Shown here: positions 40,370-50,000 of the stretch, one piece after another | Layout: every line of letters begins with the position of its first letter | Position numbering within the stretch: the first letter of the stretch is position 1 | Source of the DNA: Rhizobium leguminosarum | GTDB taxonomy: Bacteria; Pseudomonadota; Alphaproteobacteria; Rhizobiales; Rhizobiaceae | DNA: 64,000 bases | Assembly (NCBI RefSeq): GCF_017876795.1 | Contig: NZ_JAGIOR010000001.1 | Coordinates: forward strand, 3,746,501 to 3,810,500 | Direction: 5' to 3' | Program-made: the position numbers and the translations under genes | Notes under the pieces: generated by a model | What the model saw: the letters and a program-made list of their open reading frames with translations, nothing else | Databases searched by the model: none | What the model was told of the DNA's origin: nothing

Positions 40370-40795
40370 CAAATTCTTAATGATGATTTTTCCGGACTTG
40401 ATTCTATGGTTAAAAGTCCAGTTTTGGTACATACAAAGATTTATCGGCTCTGCTTGGGCTTGAAGCGTAGGCATCCACCCGTCGAAGAAATTCGACAATA
40501 TAGCGTAATAACTTACCCAGCCCCTCCCCCTAGGTGAGGTGGCACCGTCGCGCTCTATTTCACCCTATCGGCAGGCGGCATTTTTTATAGTCGCCATTTC
40601 ATTTTTAGCTATGGCCGGACGCTTTCAAGACTATCGGGCAGCGGCGCATCAGCAGCAAAGCGGGAAATCCATTTTTGGGCTATTTGGCTGTAAAATTTTC
40701 ACCCCGCGCCATGCCGGCGGGCATTAAAAATCGGTAATAATTCGCTTACCACTGTGGAAAACCCGTAGACGGCACATAAGGCGACAGATGATTCG
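40370..40795. other. intergenic region, no supported gene
   Basis: AT-rich sequence between the candidate RNA promoter and the pleD stop. A 62-codon plus frame (40539-40727) has a hydrophobic stretch but a poor start context and is not called. Otherwise nothing is recognised. Confidence 0.5.
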
Positions 40796-42169
40796 TCAGG
40801 CGGCTGCGGCGACCACACGGTTGCGGCCGGTATTCTTGGCCTCGTAAAGAGCCAGATCGGCCTGCTTCATAAGCTGGTCCGGGGTCAGCACCGCTGCAAT
40901 ACGCGAGGCGATGCCGAAGGACGCGGTGACGTTCAGCGCCTCACCGGCGTGTTTCAGCGTGAAGGGAGCGCTTTCGACCGCCGCGCGCAGGCGCTCGGCG
41001 ACAGCGGCGGCTATCTCAGGCGAGGTGTCGGGCATTACAACGACGAATTCCTCCCCGCCGTAGCGGCAGGCGAGATCGGCGCCGCGAATGGTCGAACGGA
41101 CGCGGTTTGCAAATTCCCGCAGCACATCGTCGCCGCCGTCATGGCCATAGGTATCGTTTACCTGCTTGAAGCGATCGATATCGGTGATCAGCACCGAAAG
41201 CGGCCGGCCTCGCGCCATTGACCGGTTGAAGAGCACGTTCAAATGATTATCGAGATAGCGCCGGTTATAGAGGCCGGTGAGCGGATCGGTTACCGCAAGC
41301 TCGATCGTCTGCTTGACGCTGGCGCGCAGACGGTCGTTGTAGCGCTTGCGGCGGATCTGCGTCAGGCTGCGGGCAACCAGCTCGTTGGGATCGACCGGGC
41401 GGATGATGTAGTCGTTGACGCCGAGATCGAGCGCGCGCACGACCATCTCGTCAGCGACCTGCTCGGTGATGATCAAGATCGGCAGGAAGCGCGTGCGCTC
41501 CAGCGAGCGCAACTGCGAGCAGAGGCGAAGCGGATCGTAATCGTCGAAATTGGCGTTGACGATGACGAGATCAAACGCGCTTTCGGCCGCCTCGAAGAGG
41601 GCGGCCTGCGGATCGGAGAGGGCAAGCACGTCGGCAACGGGCTTCAACGCCCTGATGAGGCGCTCCTGCGAATTGGCGCGGCCGTCGACGAGCAGGACCT
41701 GCGCGGTCTCGTCGGCGCGGCCCTCGCCTGCCCGCGTGAGGTCGTCGATGCCCATCGTATGGGCGGTGTCGGCGCGAATGCGCAACTCGTCGCTCAACGT
41801 CTTCAACCGCAGCAGGCTCTTTACCCGTGAGATCAGCTGCAGATCGTTGACCGGTTTGGTGAGGAAATCATCGGCGCCAGCCTTCAGGCCGCGCACGCGA
41901 TCGGCCGGCTGGTCGAGCGCGGTGACCATGACGACAGGAATATGCGCGGTCTTCTGGCTGGCCTTCAGCCGCTCGCAGACCTCGAAACCATCAATGCCGG
42001 GCATCATGATATCGAGCAGGATGAGATCGACCTGGTTGCGCTCACAGATCGCCAGCGCCGTGTAGCCGTCGGCCGCGGTCATGACGTCGAAATACTCCGC
42101 CAGCAGCCGCGCTTCGAGCAGCTTCACATTGGCCGGAATATCGTCCACCACCAGTATTCGCGCAGTCAT
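40796..42169 (-). CDS. pleD: response regulator / diguanylate cyclase PleD
   Basis: Makes the second messenger c-di-GMP and drives the motile-to-sessile transition in Caulobacter. It has 457 residues in the order REC-REC-GGDEF. REC1 has phospho-acceptor Asp in LILLDIMMPG (about 53) and Lys in FLTKPVN. REC2 (about 155-270) has lost its Asp (VIVNANFDD), as expected for the adaptor domain. The cyclase domain shows RYGGEEFVVV with the inhibitory I-site RGAD five residues before it. It lies 18 bases after divK, the standard divK-pleD operon. Confidence 0.97.
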   Translation of the reverse strand: MTARILVVDDIPANVKLLEARLLAEYFDVMTAADGYTALAICERNQVDLILLDIMMPGIDGFEVCERLKASQKTAHIPVVMVTALDQPADRVRGLKAGADDFLTKPVNDLQLISRVKSLLRLKTLSDELRIRADTAHTMGIDDLTRAGEGRADETAQVLLVDGRANSQERLIRALKPVADVLALSDPQAALFEAAESAFDLVIVNANFDDYDPLRLCSQLRSLERTRFLPILIITEQVADEMVVRALDLGVNDYIIRPVDPNELVARSLTQIRRKRYNDRLRASVKQTIELAVTDPLTGLYNRRYLDNHLNVLFNRSMARGRPLSVLITDIDRFKQVNDTYGHDGGDDVLREFANRVRSTIRGADLACRYGGEEFVVVMPDTSPEIAAAVAERLRAAVESAPFTLKHAGEALNVTASFGIASRIAAVLTPDQLMKQADLALYEAKNTGRNRVVAAAA

Positions 42170-42187
42170 AGGTGTCTTTCCGATGCG

Positions 42188-42559
42188 TCAGGCATCGCCC
42201 AGATAGGTCTTGATCGTCTCGATGAATTTCGGAACCGAGATCGGCTTGGAAACATAGGCCTCACAGCCGCCCTGGCGGATCCGCTCCTCGTCGCCCTTCA
42301 TCGCGAAAGCCGTGACGGCAATGACCGGAATCACATGCAGCTCATCGTCTTCCTTCAGCCATTTCGTGACTTCGAGGCCGGAAACCTCGGGAAGCTGAAT
42401 ATCCATCAGGATGAGGTCAGGGCGATGTTTGCGCGCCAGATCGAGCGCCTCCATGCCATTTCTAGTCTGGATCGTGGTATAGCCCGACGCCTCGATGAGG
42501 TCGCGAAAGAGCTTCATGTTGAGCTCGTTATCTTCTACAATCATCACCTGTTTGGGCAT
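42188..42559 (-). CDS. divK: single-domain response regulator DivK
   Basis: Cell-cycle regulator that, when phosphorylated, modulates the DivJ/PleC/DivL-CckA path and so lowers CtrA activity. It has 123 residues, one receiver domain. [14 protein letters not shown] holds the acidic pocket, [13 protein letters not shown] the phospho-Asp (about 53), and YVSKPIS the Lys. It is first in the operon with pleD. No clear CtrA box (TTAA-N7-TTAA) was seen upstream. Confidence 0.96.
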   Translation of the reverse strand: MPKQVMIVEDNELNMKLFRDLIEASGYTTIQTRNGMEALDLARKHRPDLILMDIQLPEVSGLEVTKWLKEDDELHVIPVIAVTAFAMKGDEERIRQGGCEAYVSKPISVPKFIETIKTYLGDA

Positions 42560-42691
42560 GACAAGCTGTCCCTACGTCCGTTCGCGCAGCGGTTGGTCCC
42601 ATGAGAAAGGCACATGCGGACAATAGCTCCGTGAAGCCGATAGCGCACGCTAGCGGTATTTGGTTGAAGAAAAGGTAACTTACCCCTCGAA

Positions 42692-43000
42692 ATGCAAAGC
42701 AACTTCAAGACTTCGAAACAACCGGCCGCCGACCCGCACGCAACCGCGATCGCCGTGCTCGGCTGGCTTGCCGACGACCCCGACATGTTCGGCCGATTCC
42801 TCGCCCTGACGGGTGTCGCGCCCGGCCAGGTGCGTAGCGCCGTCGACGACCCAGGATTCCTTGCCGGCATGATGGATTTCCTGATGAACCACGAGCCGAC
42901 GGCGATGGCTTTCTGCACGGCGAGCGGCATCAGCCCGGAGACCGTCACCGCCGCCTGGCGGCATTTCTCTTCGCCGGGTCTCGATTCCGGAGAATACTGA
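42692..43000 (+). CDS. DUF3572 family protein
   Basis: 102 residues, all-helical, starting MQSNFKTSKQPAADPHATAI. LGWLADDPDMFGRFLALTGV and MDFLMNHEPTAMAFC match the alphaproteobacterial DUF3572 family. Function unknown. It is divergent from divK and followed two bases later by the HAD-like gene, whose ribosome-binding site GGAG lies in its final codons. Confidence 0.82.
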   Translation: MQSNFKTSKQPAADPHATAIAVLGWLADDPDMFGRFLALTGVAPGQVRSAVDDPGFLAGMMDFLMNHEPTAMAFCTASGISPETVTAAWRHFSSPGLDSGEY

Positions 43001-43002
43001 CC

Positions 43003-43680
43003 GTGGCCTGCGCTCCGGACCTCGATGTTTCGCATATCCGCCTCGGCGAACGGCCGTTGATCGTCTGCGACGTCGACGACGTCGTGCTGCAGTTCATCGG
43101 TCCCTTCCAGCTTTTCCTTCAGAGCCGGGGGCACGCGTTTTTGCCGCGATCGTTTAAGCTTCACGGCAACATCGTCTCGCAGGCGGACGGCGCGGAGATC
43201 GAGGATCCGCAGGTCAGCCGGCTGATCGAGGAATTCTTCGAGGCGCAGGAGCTGTGGCAGACGCCGCTCGACCGCGTCGTCGAAACCCTCGACCGGCTTT
43301 CGCAGGAGGCCGACGTGCTTTTCCTGACGGCAATGCAGCCGCGCTTCCAGGACCAGCGCCGCCGTCTGCTCGACAGAGTGGGCCTGCTCTTTCCGCTGCT
43401 TGCCACCGAACAGCCAAAGGGGCCGATCGTTCACGCCCTGCATGCCAGCCGCTCCCTTCCCGTCGCCTTCATCGATGATATGGCGCGCAATCTGCATTCC
43501 GTCAGGGATCACGTCGCCGATTGCCTGCTGATTCATTTGATGCCGAACTCGCCCGTTCATCGTTTCGCACCGGCGGCGGCGGCCGACATCACCCGCGCTA
43601 ATGACTGGATGCACGCGGCCGAGGTCATCGAGGCGCATTTTCTTTCCGGCGCTCTCATGCGAGCAGTTCCAACCGCATGA
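43003..43680 (+). CDS. HAD-superfamily-like hypothetical protein
   Basis: 225 residues from GTG 43003. LIVCDVDDVVLQFIGPF has the DxD of HAD motif I (about 21-31), FLTAMQP may be motif II, and VAFIDDMARNLHSV fits motif IV. A phosphatase-like fold is therefore likely; the substrate is unknown. It probably forms an operon with the DUF3572 gene. Its 3' end overlaps the convergent GNAT gene by 26 bases. Confidence 0.75.
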   Translation: MACAPDLDVSHIRLGERPLIVCDVDDVVLQFIGPFQLFLQSRGHAFLPRSFKLHGNIVSQADGAEIEDPQVSRLIEEFFEAQELWQTPLDRVVETLDRLSQEADVLFLTAMQPRFQDQRRRLLDRVGLLFPLLATEQPKGPIVHALHASRSLPVAFIDDMARNLHSVRDHVADCLLIHLMPNSPVHRFAPAAAADITRANDWMHAAEVIEAHFLSGALMRAVPTA

Positions 43681-44248
43681 GCGGACGGCCGTCCTTGCGC
43701 CGTGCCACCGTCTCGAAACCGGCCGCATCGAAGATCGCCGACGAGCCGATGCAGAGGGTGACGGATTTCGACTGCTTCACATGATCGATCGGACAGGCTT
43801 CGAGCAGCCGCGCTCCCTGGCGCCGCGCATGGTCGATCGCAAGGGAAAGCAGGCGATGGCTCATTCCCTTGCCGCGCAGGCTGGGCAGCAGGAAGAAGCA
43901 GCTGACGGCCCAAATCGACGGATCATGCGCGTCGTCTTCCTCCAGCGGTCGCGAGACGGTGCGCGGCGAATTGAACTGCGGCACGTCATGGCGCGGCCCG
44001 ACCTGTACCCAGGCGACCGGTGCGCCATCCGCATAACAGAGAATGCCCGGCGGCGGCCCCGCCTTAATCCGGTCCTGCATATGCGCCTTGCGCTCCTCGG
44101 CCGCCATTTTCGTTCTGATCGCGTGCGGCAGGCGCAGCGCGACGCACCAGCAATTATAGAAGGCACCCTGCGGCCCGAACAGGATTTCGAAGTCGCCCCA
44201 GCGTTCTGGCGTTACCGGCTCGAAACGAAGATCGTTATCCAAAGGCAA
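43655..44248 (-). CDS. GNAT-family N-acetyltransferase
   Basis: Predicted acetyl-CoA-dependent acetyltransferase of up to 197 residues. The first codon taken is TTG 44248; a second TTG at 44242, better spaced from GGGAG, may be the real start. ILCYADGAPVAWVQVGPR and the acetyl-CoA loop LLPSLRGKGMSHRLLSLAID (R-G-K-G-M) support the fold. Substrate unknown. It is divergent from dinB, with the shared gap holding a LexA box, and its 3' end overlaps the HAD-like gene. Confidence 0.82.
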   Translation of the reverse strand: MPLDNDLRFEPVTPERWGDFEILFGPQGAFYNCWCVALRLPHAIRTKMAAEERKAHMQDRIKAGPPPGILCYADGAPVAWVQVGPRHDVPQFNSPRTVSRPLEEDDAHDPSIWAVSCFFLLPSLRGKGMSHRLLSLAIDHARRQGARLLEACPIDHVKQSKSVTLCIGSSAIFDAAGFETVARRKDGRPLMRLELLA

Positions 44249-44297
44249 AGCTCCCGCCTCTCTTGAGACTCGGAAGTTTAGGGCGTAATGTCGCGGC

Positions 44298-44312
44298 GTT
44301 CAATCTTTGTTC
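44298..44312 (+). promoter_or_regulatory. LexA (SOS) box of dinB
   Basis: GTTC-AATCTTT-GTTC, a perfect alphaproteobacterial LexA operator ending five bases before the ATG at 44318. A candidate promoter CTTGAG (44262-44267), 17 bases, GTAATG places the start point next to the box. Confidence 0.8.
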
Positions 44313-44317
44313 TCATA

Positions 44318-45610
44318 ATGACGCCCACGCCCGACAAGACACCCGGCTTCTGTCGCGACTGCCTTGCCGAGCAGAAGGGCGAGGCGCGCCGTTGCGTTTC
44401 CTGCGGCAGCCCCCGTCTCGTGCGCCATCGCGAGCTCTACGCATTGACGCTTGCGCATATCGATTGCGACGCCTTCTACGCGGCTGTCGAGAAACGCGAC
44501 AATCCAGAGCTTGCCGATAAGCCGGTGATCATCGGCGGCGGTAAACGCGGCGTCGTCTCCACCGCCTGCTATATCGCCCGCATCCACGGCGTTCGTTCGG
44601 CGATGCCGATGTTCAAGGCGCTGGAAGCATGCCCCGAGGCGATCGTCATCCGGCCCGACATGGAGAAATATGTCCGGGTCGGGCGCCAGGTGCGCGCCAT
44701 GATGCAGGATCTGACGCCGCTGGTACAGCCACTGTCGATCGACGAGGCCTTCCTGGAGCTTGGCGGCACCGAGAGGCTGCATCACGATCCGCCGGCGCGC
44801 ACCCTCGCCAAATTCGCCCGCCGGGTCGAAAAGGAAATCGGCATCAGCGTTTCGGTCGGGCTTTCCTATTGCAAATTCCTCGCCAAAGTCGCCTCCGACC
44901 TGCACAAGCCGCGCGGCTTTTCCGTCATCGGCCGTGAGGAAGCGGTCGAGTTCCTGGCGCCGCGCCCGGTCACCACCATCTGGGGCGTCGGCAAGGCCTT
45001 TGCGGCGACGCTGGAGGCGGATGGCATCCGCACCATCGGCCAGCTGCAGCAGATGGAGGAAAACGACCTGATGCGCCGCTACGGCAGCATCGGCCAGCGG
45101 CTCGCCCGGCTGTCGCGCGGCATCGACGACCGTGAAGTGCATCTCAACGATGCCGCTAAGAGCGTTTCGTCCGAGACGACCTTCTTCGACGACATCTGGC
45201 GTTATGACGATCTGGTGCCGATCCTGCGCAACCTCTCCGAAAAGGTCTCCTGGCGGCTGAAGAAAAGCGGCATTGCCGGCCAGACCGTCGTCTTGAAGAT
45301 GAAGAGCGCCGATTTCAAATCGCGCACCCGCAACCGCAAGCTCGAAGACCCGACCCAGCTTGCCGACAGGATCTTCCGCATCGGGCTCGAGCTTCTCGAA
45401 AAAGAGACTGACGGCACGAAGTTTCGACTGATCGGCATCGGCGTCAGCGATCTCGGCGATGCCGCGCGCGCCGATCCGCCCGATCTCATCGACCGGCACT
45501 CCGGCCGGCGAGCGGCCGCCGAAGCGGCGATGGACAAGCTGCGCGACAAGTTCGGCAAGAACACCGTCGAGACCGGCTACACCTTCGGCAGCGGCAAGCG
45601 CGATCACTAA
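44318..45610 (+). CDS. dinB: DNA polymerase IV with N-terminal zinc-ribbon
   Basis: Y-family translesion polymerase, 430 residues from the ATG at 44318 ([20 protein letters not shown]). An upstream in-frame ATG at 44288 would place the LexA operator inside the coding region and is less likely. An unusual N-terminal CxxC-N10-CxxC element (C12, C15, C26, C29) looks like a zinc ribbon and precedes the palm. Catalytic motifs are [18 protein letters not shown] and [11 protein letters not shown], and the little-finger region follows HhH ([19 protein letters not shown]). The SOS box supports damage induction. Confidence 0.95.
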   Translation: MTPTPDKTPGFCRDCLAEQKGEARRCVSCGSPRLVRHRELYALTLAHIDCDAFYAAVEKRDNPELADKPVIIGGGKRGVVSTACYIARIHGVRSAMPMFKALEACPEAIVIRPDMEKYVRVGRQVRAMMQDLTPLVQPLSIDEAFLELGGTERLHHDPPARTLAKFARRVEKEIGISVSVGLSYCKFLAKVASDLHKPRGFSVIGREEAVEFLAPRPVTTIWGVGKAFAATLEADGIRTIGQLQQMEENDLMRRYGSIGQRLARLSRGIDDREVHLNDAAKSVSSETTFFDDIWRYDDLVPILRNLSEKVSWRLKKSGIAGQTVVLKMKSADFKSRTRNRKLEDPTQLADRIFRIGLELLEKETDGTKFRLIGIGVSDLGDAARADPPDLIDRHSGRRAAAEAAMDKLRDKFGKNTVETGYTFGSGKRDH

Positions 45611-45702
45611 GGCGTGAGCCCGGGCTACCGCGCAGCCTATAAAATCTTCCTTAAACTTCGTCTCATAATGTGCCGGGCAAGTATTGCGTATGGTTGGGTA
45701 TC

Positions 45703-46959
45703 ATGTTCTCGCGTCTCGTCTTCGGCCTCGGCTTGCTGTCGGCCACCGCACTCGTGCACCCTGCCCTTGCCGCAGATGCGCGCACGCTGCAGATCATCGT
45801 CTCGAAGGACAGGCAGTCGCTTGCGGTCTATGACGGTACCGAGGTCATCGCGACTTCGAAAGTCTCGACCGGCAAGGACGGGCACACGACACCGAGCGGC
45901 ATCTTCTCGGTGCTCGAAAAGCAAAAATACCACGAATCCAATCTCTATTCGGCGGCCCCGATGCCGTTCATGCAAAGGCTGACCTGGTCCGGCATTGCGC
46001 TGCACGAATCGAATTCGGTGCCGCGTTATCCGGCCTCGCATGGCTGCGTGCGCATGCCCGGCGCCTTTGCAAAAATGCTCTACGGGATGACCGAGCCCGG
46101 CATTCCCGTCATCATCAGCGACGGCGAAGTGGTGCCGCAGCCGATCGACCATCCGACCCTTTTCCATCCGGAAGCCCCGGCGCCGATGCTGCTGCTTTCG
46201 GATGTCGAATTGCGGCCGTCGATGCCCGACAGTCCCGGGATACCGGTGCAGGTGGCGATGAACGACACGGCGGCAATGCCGATGCCGGCAGCGCCGCCGC
46301 TTGCCGCGCGCGAACCCGGGCCGCCGTCCGAGCCGATCAGCATGCTGATCACCCGCCGCACGCTGCGCGAGACGATCATCGACATCCAGGCTTTGCTCAA
46401 CCAGCTCGGCTTTTCCGCCGGCGATCCGGACGGCTTGCTCGGGCCGTCGACCGTGCAGGCGATCAAGACTTTCAAGACGCTGCGGCCGGCCGAATTTGTC
46501 GGTGACAGAAGTCTGGTCTCCGACGCGCTCCTGGGGGAAGTCTATGCCGCGGCGGGCAAGGGTGAACCGCCGAACGGCGTCATCATGGTGCGCCGGGCGT
46601 TCAAGCCGATCTTCGAAGCGCCGGTGACCATCGCCGACCCGGGCTTGGCGCTCGGCACGCATTTCTTCACGCTGCATGCGGTCGATGAAACGGCCGGCAC
46701 GGCAGACTGGCTCGGCATCACGCTCGAAAACAATCTCTCCCGCGAGACGATGAAGCGGCTCGGCATCACCAATCAGGAAAGCTCGATCGTCACCGGCAGG
46801 CCGATTGCCCGGTCGCTCACCCGCATCACGATCCCGGAGGAGACCCGCCGCAGGATCGAGGCGCTGATCGCGCCCGGCTCGACGCTGACGATCTCCGATA
46901 CCGGCCTTGGCCGTGACACCGGCGACGGCACGGATTTCATCACCATTACGCGTGGCTGA
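45703..46959 (+). CDS. L,D-transpeptidase with peptidoglycan-binding domain
   Basis: YkuD-family enzyme that forms 3-3 cross-links or attaches proteins to peptidoglycan in the periplasm. The ATG at 45703 (MFSRLVFGLGLLSATALVHP) gives 418 residues and a signal peptide; an earlier ATG at 45670 is poor. The catalytic motif IALHESNSVPRYPASHGCVR includes the active Cys (about 113). A linker rich in Pro and Ala leads to a PG_binding_1 repeat (about 225-285: IDIQALLNQLGFSAGDPDG). The C-terminal part has no family I can name. Confidence 0.9.
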   Translation: MFSRLVFGLGLLSATALVHPALAADARTLQIIVSKDRQSLAVYDGTEVIATSKVSTGKDGHTTPSGIFSVLEKQKYHESNLYSAAPMPFMQRLTWSGIALHESNSVPRYPASHGCVRMPGAFAKMLYGMTEPGIPVIISDGEVVPQPIDHPTLFHPEAPAPMLLLSDVELRPSMPDSPGIPVQVAMNDTAAMPMPAAPPLAAREPGPPSEPISMLITRRTLRETIIDIQALLNQLGFSAGDPDGLLGPSTVQAIKTFKTLRPAEFVGDRSLVSDALLGEVYAAAGKGEPPNGVIMVRRAFKPIFEAPVTIADPGLALGTHFFTLHAVDETAGTADWLGITLENNLSRETMKRLGITNQESSIVTGRPIARSLTRITIPEETRRRIEALIAPGSTLTISDTGLGRDTGDGTDFITITRG

Positions 46960-46963
46960 TCAC

Positions 46964-47000
46964 GATCACCCAGGTTTGATCACCATCAGCCGGGGTGATC
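46964..47000. repeat. hairpin between L,D-transpeptidase and dnaE
   Basis: GATCACCC and GGGTGATC arms (46964-46971 with 46993-47000) overlap the dnaE stop, among several TGATCAC copies. No T-run. It may protect the converging transcripts' 3' ends. Confidence 0.35.
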
Positions 47001-50000
47001 AGACAAGCTCGACATCGACGACACCGGGGGCGGCGCGAAGAGCGGCGGCGATCTCCGGGGTGATGCGGTATTTCTCCGCCAGCGCCACTTCCACCTCACG
47101 TTTGCCCTCCTCCTTGATGACGATGAAGGACACGAGGCCGTCGCCCTTGGCGTTGAGATGGCCGGCGACCATCTTCAGCGGTCCGGAATCGCGGACATAG
47201 ACGCGCAGCGCCTTCTGCATCTGCAGCGACTTTTCCTCCAGCGACTGGATCGTCTGGATGCGCAGGCCGATGCCCTCCGGCCGCTCCTCGCCGGTCGCGG
47301 TCAGCACGAAGGATTTTCCCGACTCCAGCACGTCGCGATACTGGTTGAGCATTTCCGAAAACAGCACCGCCTCGAACTGGCCGGAGGAATCGGAAAAGAC
47401 GATGATGCCCATCTTGTTGCCGGTGCGGGTCTTGCGCTCCTGCTTCGAAATGACGGTGCCGGCGAGGCGCGCATTGAAGGCGCCCTGTTTGATCGCTTGG
47501 GAAAACTCGGCAAAGGTCTGCACCCGCATCTTCTGCAGGAGGTTGTTGTAGGAATCGAGCGGGTGGGCTGTGAGATAGAAGCCCAACACCTGGAATTCCT
47601 TGAGCAGCCGCTCCGAGGCAAGCCAGGGCGAGAACGGCGGCAGGGAGATTTTTTCCGGCCCCGAGGTCAGGGTGCTGCCGAAAATATCCGACTGGCCGCT
47701 CAGCTTGTTCTCCTGGGCGCGCTGGGCATAACCGAGGATACGGTCGAGGCCGGCCGAAAGCTGGGCGCGGTCGGTGCCGAAACAATCGAAGGCGCCGGCA
47801 AAGATCAGGCTTTCGAGCACACGGCGATTGACCTGGCGCGGATCGATGCGCAGGCAGAAATCCTCGATGCCGGCAAAAGGCTTATCGCCACGCACCTCGA
47901 CGATATGGTCGACGGCGGATTCGCCGACGCCCTTGAGGGCGGCGAGCGCATAATAGATGCGGTTGTCGCCGGTCTGGAAATGGCGGAAGGAGGTCTGCAC
48001 CGAGGGTGCGATTACCTCGATGCCGAGGCGTTTGGCATCCTGGCGGAAATCGTTGACCTTTTCGGTGTTGGACATGTCGAGCGTCATCGAGGCGGCGAGG
48101 AATTCGACCGGATAATGCGCCTTCATATAGGCCGTCTGGTAGGAGACGATGGCGTAGGCGGCGGCATGCGACTTGTTGAAGCCGTAATTGGCGAACTTCG
48201 CCAGCAACTCGAAGATATTGTCGGCTTGCGGCTTCGATACGCCATTCTTGACCGCACCGACGACGAAGCGTTCGCGCTGCTGGTCCATCTCGGCCTTGAT
48301 CTTTTTGCCCATGGCGCGGCGCAGAAGATCGGCTTCTCCGAGCGAGTAACCGGACAGGACCTGGGCGATCTGCATCACCTGTTCCTGGTAGACGATGACC
48401 CCCTGGGTTTCCTTGAGCAAGTGGTCGATCATCGGATGGATCGATTCCAGCTCTTCTTCACCGTGCTTGCGGGCATTGTAGGTCGGGATGTTCTCCATCG
48501 GGCCTGGGCGATAGAGCGCCACGAGGGCGATAATGTCCTCGATGCAGTCCGGCTTCATGCCGATCAGCGCCTTGCGCATGCCGGCACTTTCCACCTGAAA
48601 CACGCCGACCGTCTCGCCGCGCGACAGCATCTCGTAAGTCTTCTTATCGTCGAGAGGAATGGCAGCGAGATCGACCTTGACGCCGAGCTTGGCGACAAAA
48701 TCGACCGCGACCTTCAGCACTGTCAGCGTCTTTAGGCCGAGGAAGTCGAACTTGACGAGGCCGGCCTGCTCCACCCACTTCATGTTGAACTGGGTGACCG
48801 GCATGTCCGAGCGCGGATCGCGATACATCGGCACCAGCTTGGAAAGCGGGCGGTCGCCGATGACGATGCCGGCGGCATGCGTCGAGGCATGGCGGTAAAG
48901 CCCCTCGATCTTCTGGGCAATGTCGAGCAGGCGGGAGACGACCGGCTCCTTGGCCGCCTCTTCCTGCAGCTTCGGCTCCTCCTCGATCGCTTTGGACAGC
49001 GGCGTCGGATTGGCCGGATTGTTCGGTACGAGTTTGCAGATCTTGTCGACCTGGCCGTAGGGCATTTCCAGCACGCGGCCGACGTCGCGAAGGGCGGCGC
49101 GCGCCTGCAGCGAACCGAAGGTGATGATCTGCGCCACCTGCTCGCGGCCATACTTGGCCTGGACGTAGCGGATCACCTCTTCGCGGCGGTCCTGGCAGAA
49201 GTCGATGTCGAAGTCCGGCATCGAAACGCGTTCCGGATTGAGGAAGCGCTCGAAGAGCAGCGAAAACCGCAGCGGATCGACGTCAGTGATCGTCAAGGCG
49301 TAGGCGACCAGCGAACCGGCGCCCGAACCGCGGCCCGGGCCGACCGGAATGTCCTGCTGCTTGGCCCATTTGATGAAGTCGGCAACGATCAGGAAGTAAC
49401 CGGGAAAACGCATGCGCTCGATGACGCTGAGTTCAAAATCCAGTCGCTCGCGATATTCCTTTTCCTCGTAACCCGGCGACATGCCGAGCGTCGAAAGCCG
49501 CATGTCCAGCCCTTCGACTGCCTGGCGGCGCAGTTCGCTTGCCTCGGCGCGTTCGGCCTCCTCGGCGTCGTCGGTCGCACCGGTGAAGCGCGGCAGGATC
49601 GGCTTTCGCGTCTTCAGCACGAAGGAGCAACGCTTGGCGATCTCAATGGTGTTTTCCAGCGCTTCCGGCAGGTCGGCGAAGAGCTTGGCCATCTCGGCCC
49701 GGCTCTTCAGATAGTGGTCCGGCGTCAGGCGAAAGCGGCTGTCGTCGGAGACGATGGCGTTGTGGGCGACCGCCATCAGCGCATCATGGGCGTCGTAATC
49801 GTCGCGTGTCGGAAAGAAGGCCTCGTTGGTCGCAACCAGCGGCAGGTCGTTGGCATAGGCGAGCCCGACGATCTTCTGCTCGTGCCGCTTGTCGTAGGTT
49901 CCGTGGCGCTGCAGCTCGACATAGAGCCGGTCGCCGAAGAGACGCTTCAGCGCAAGCAGCCGGACTTCCGCCTGGGCGGGATGGCCTTCCTTGATCGCCA

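Noticed and set aside
40539..40727. 62-codon plus-strand frame with a hydrophobic stretch
   Set aside because: GTG start with overlapping rather than spaced ribosome-binding site, no promoter and odd composition; not enough to call.
42560..42691. CtrA box upstream of divK
   Set aside because: No TTAA-N7-TTAA was found, only single TTAA-like words.
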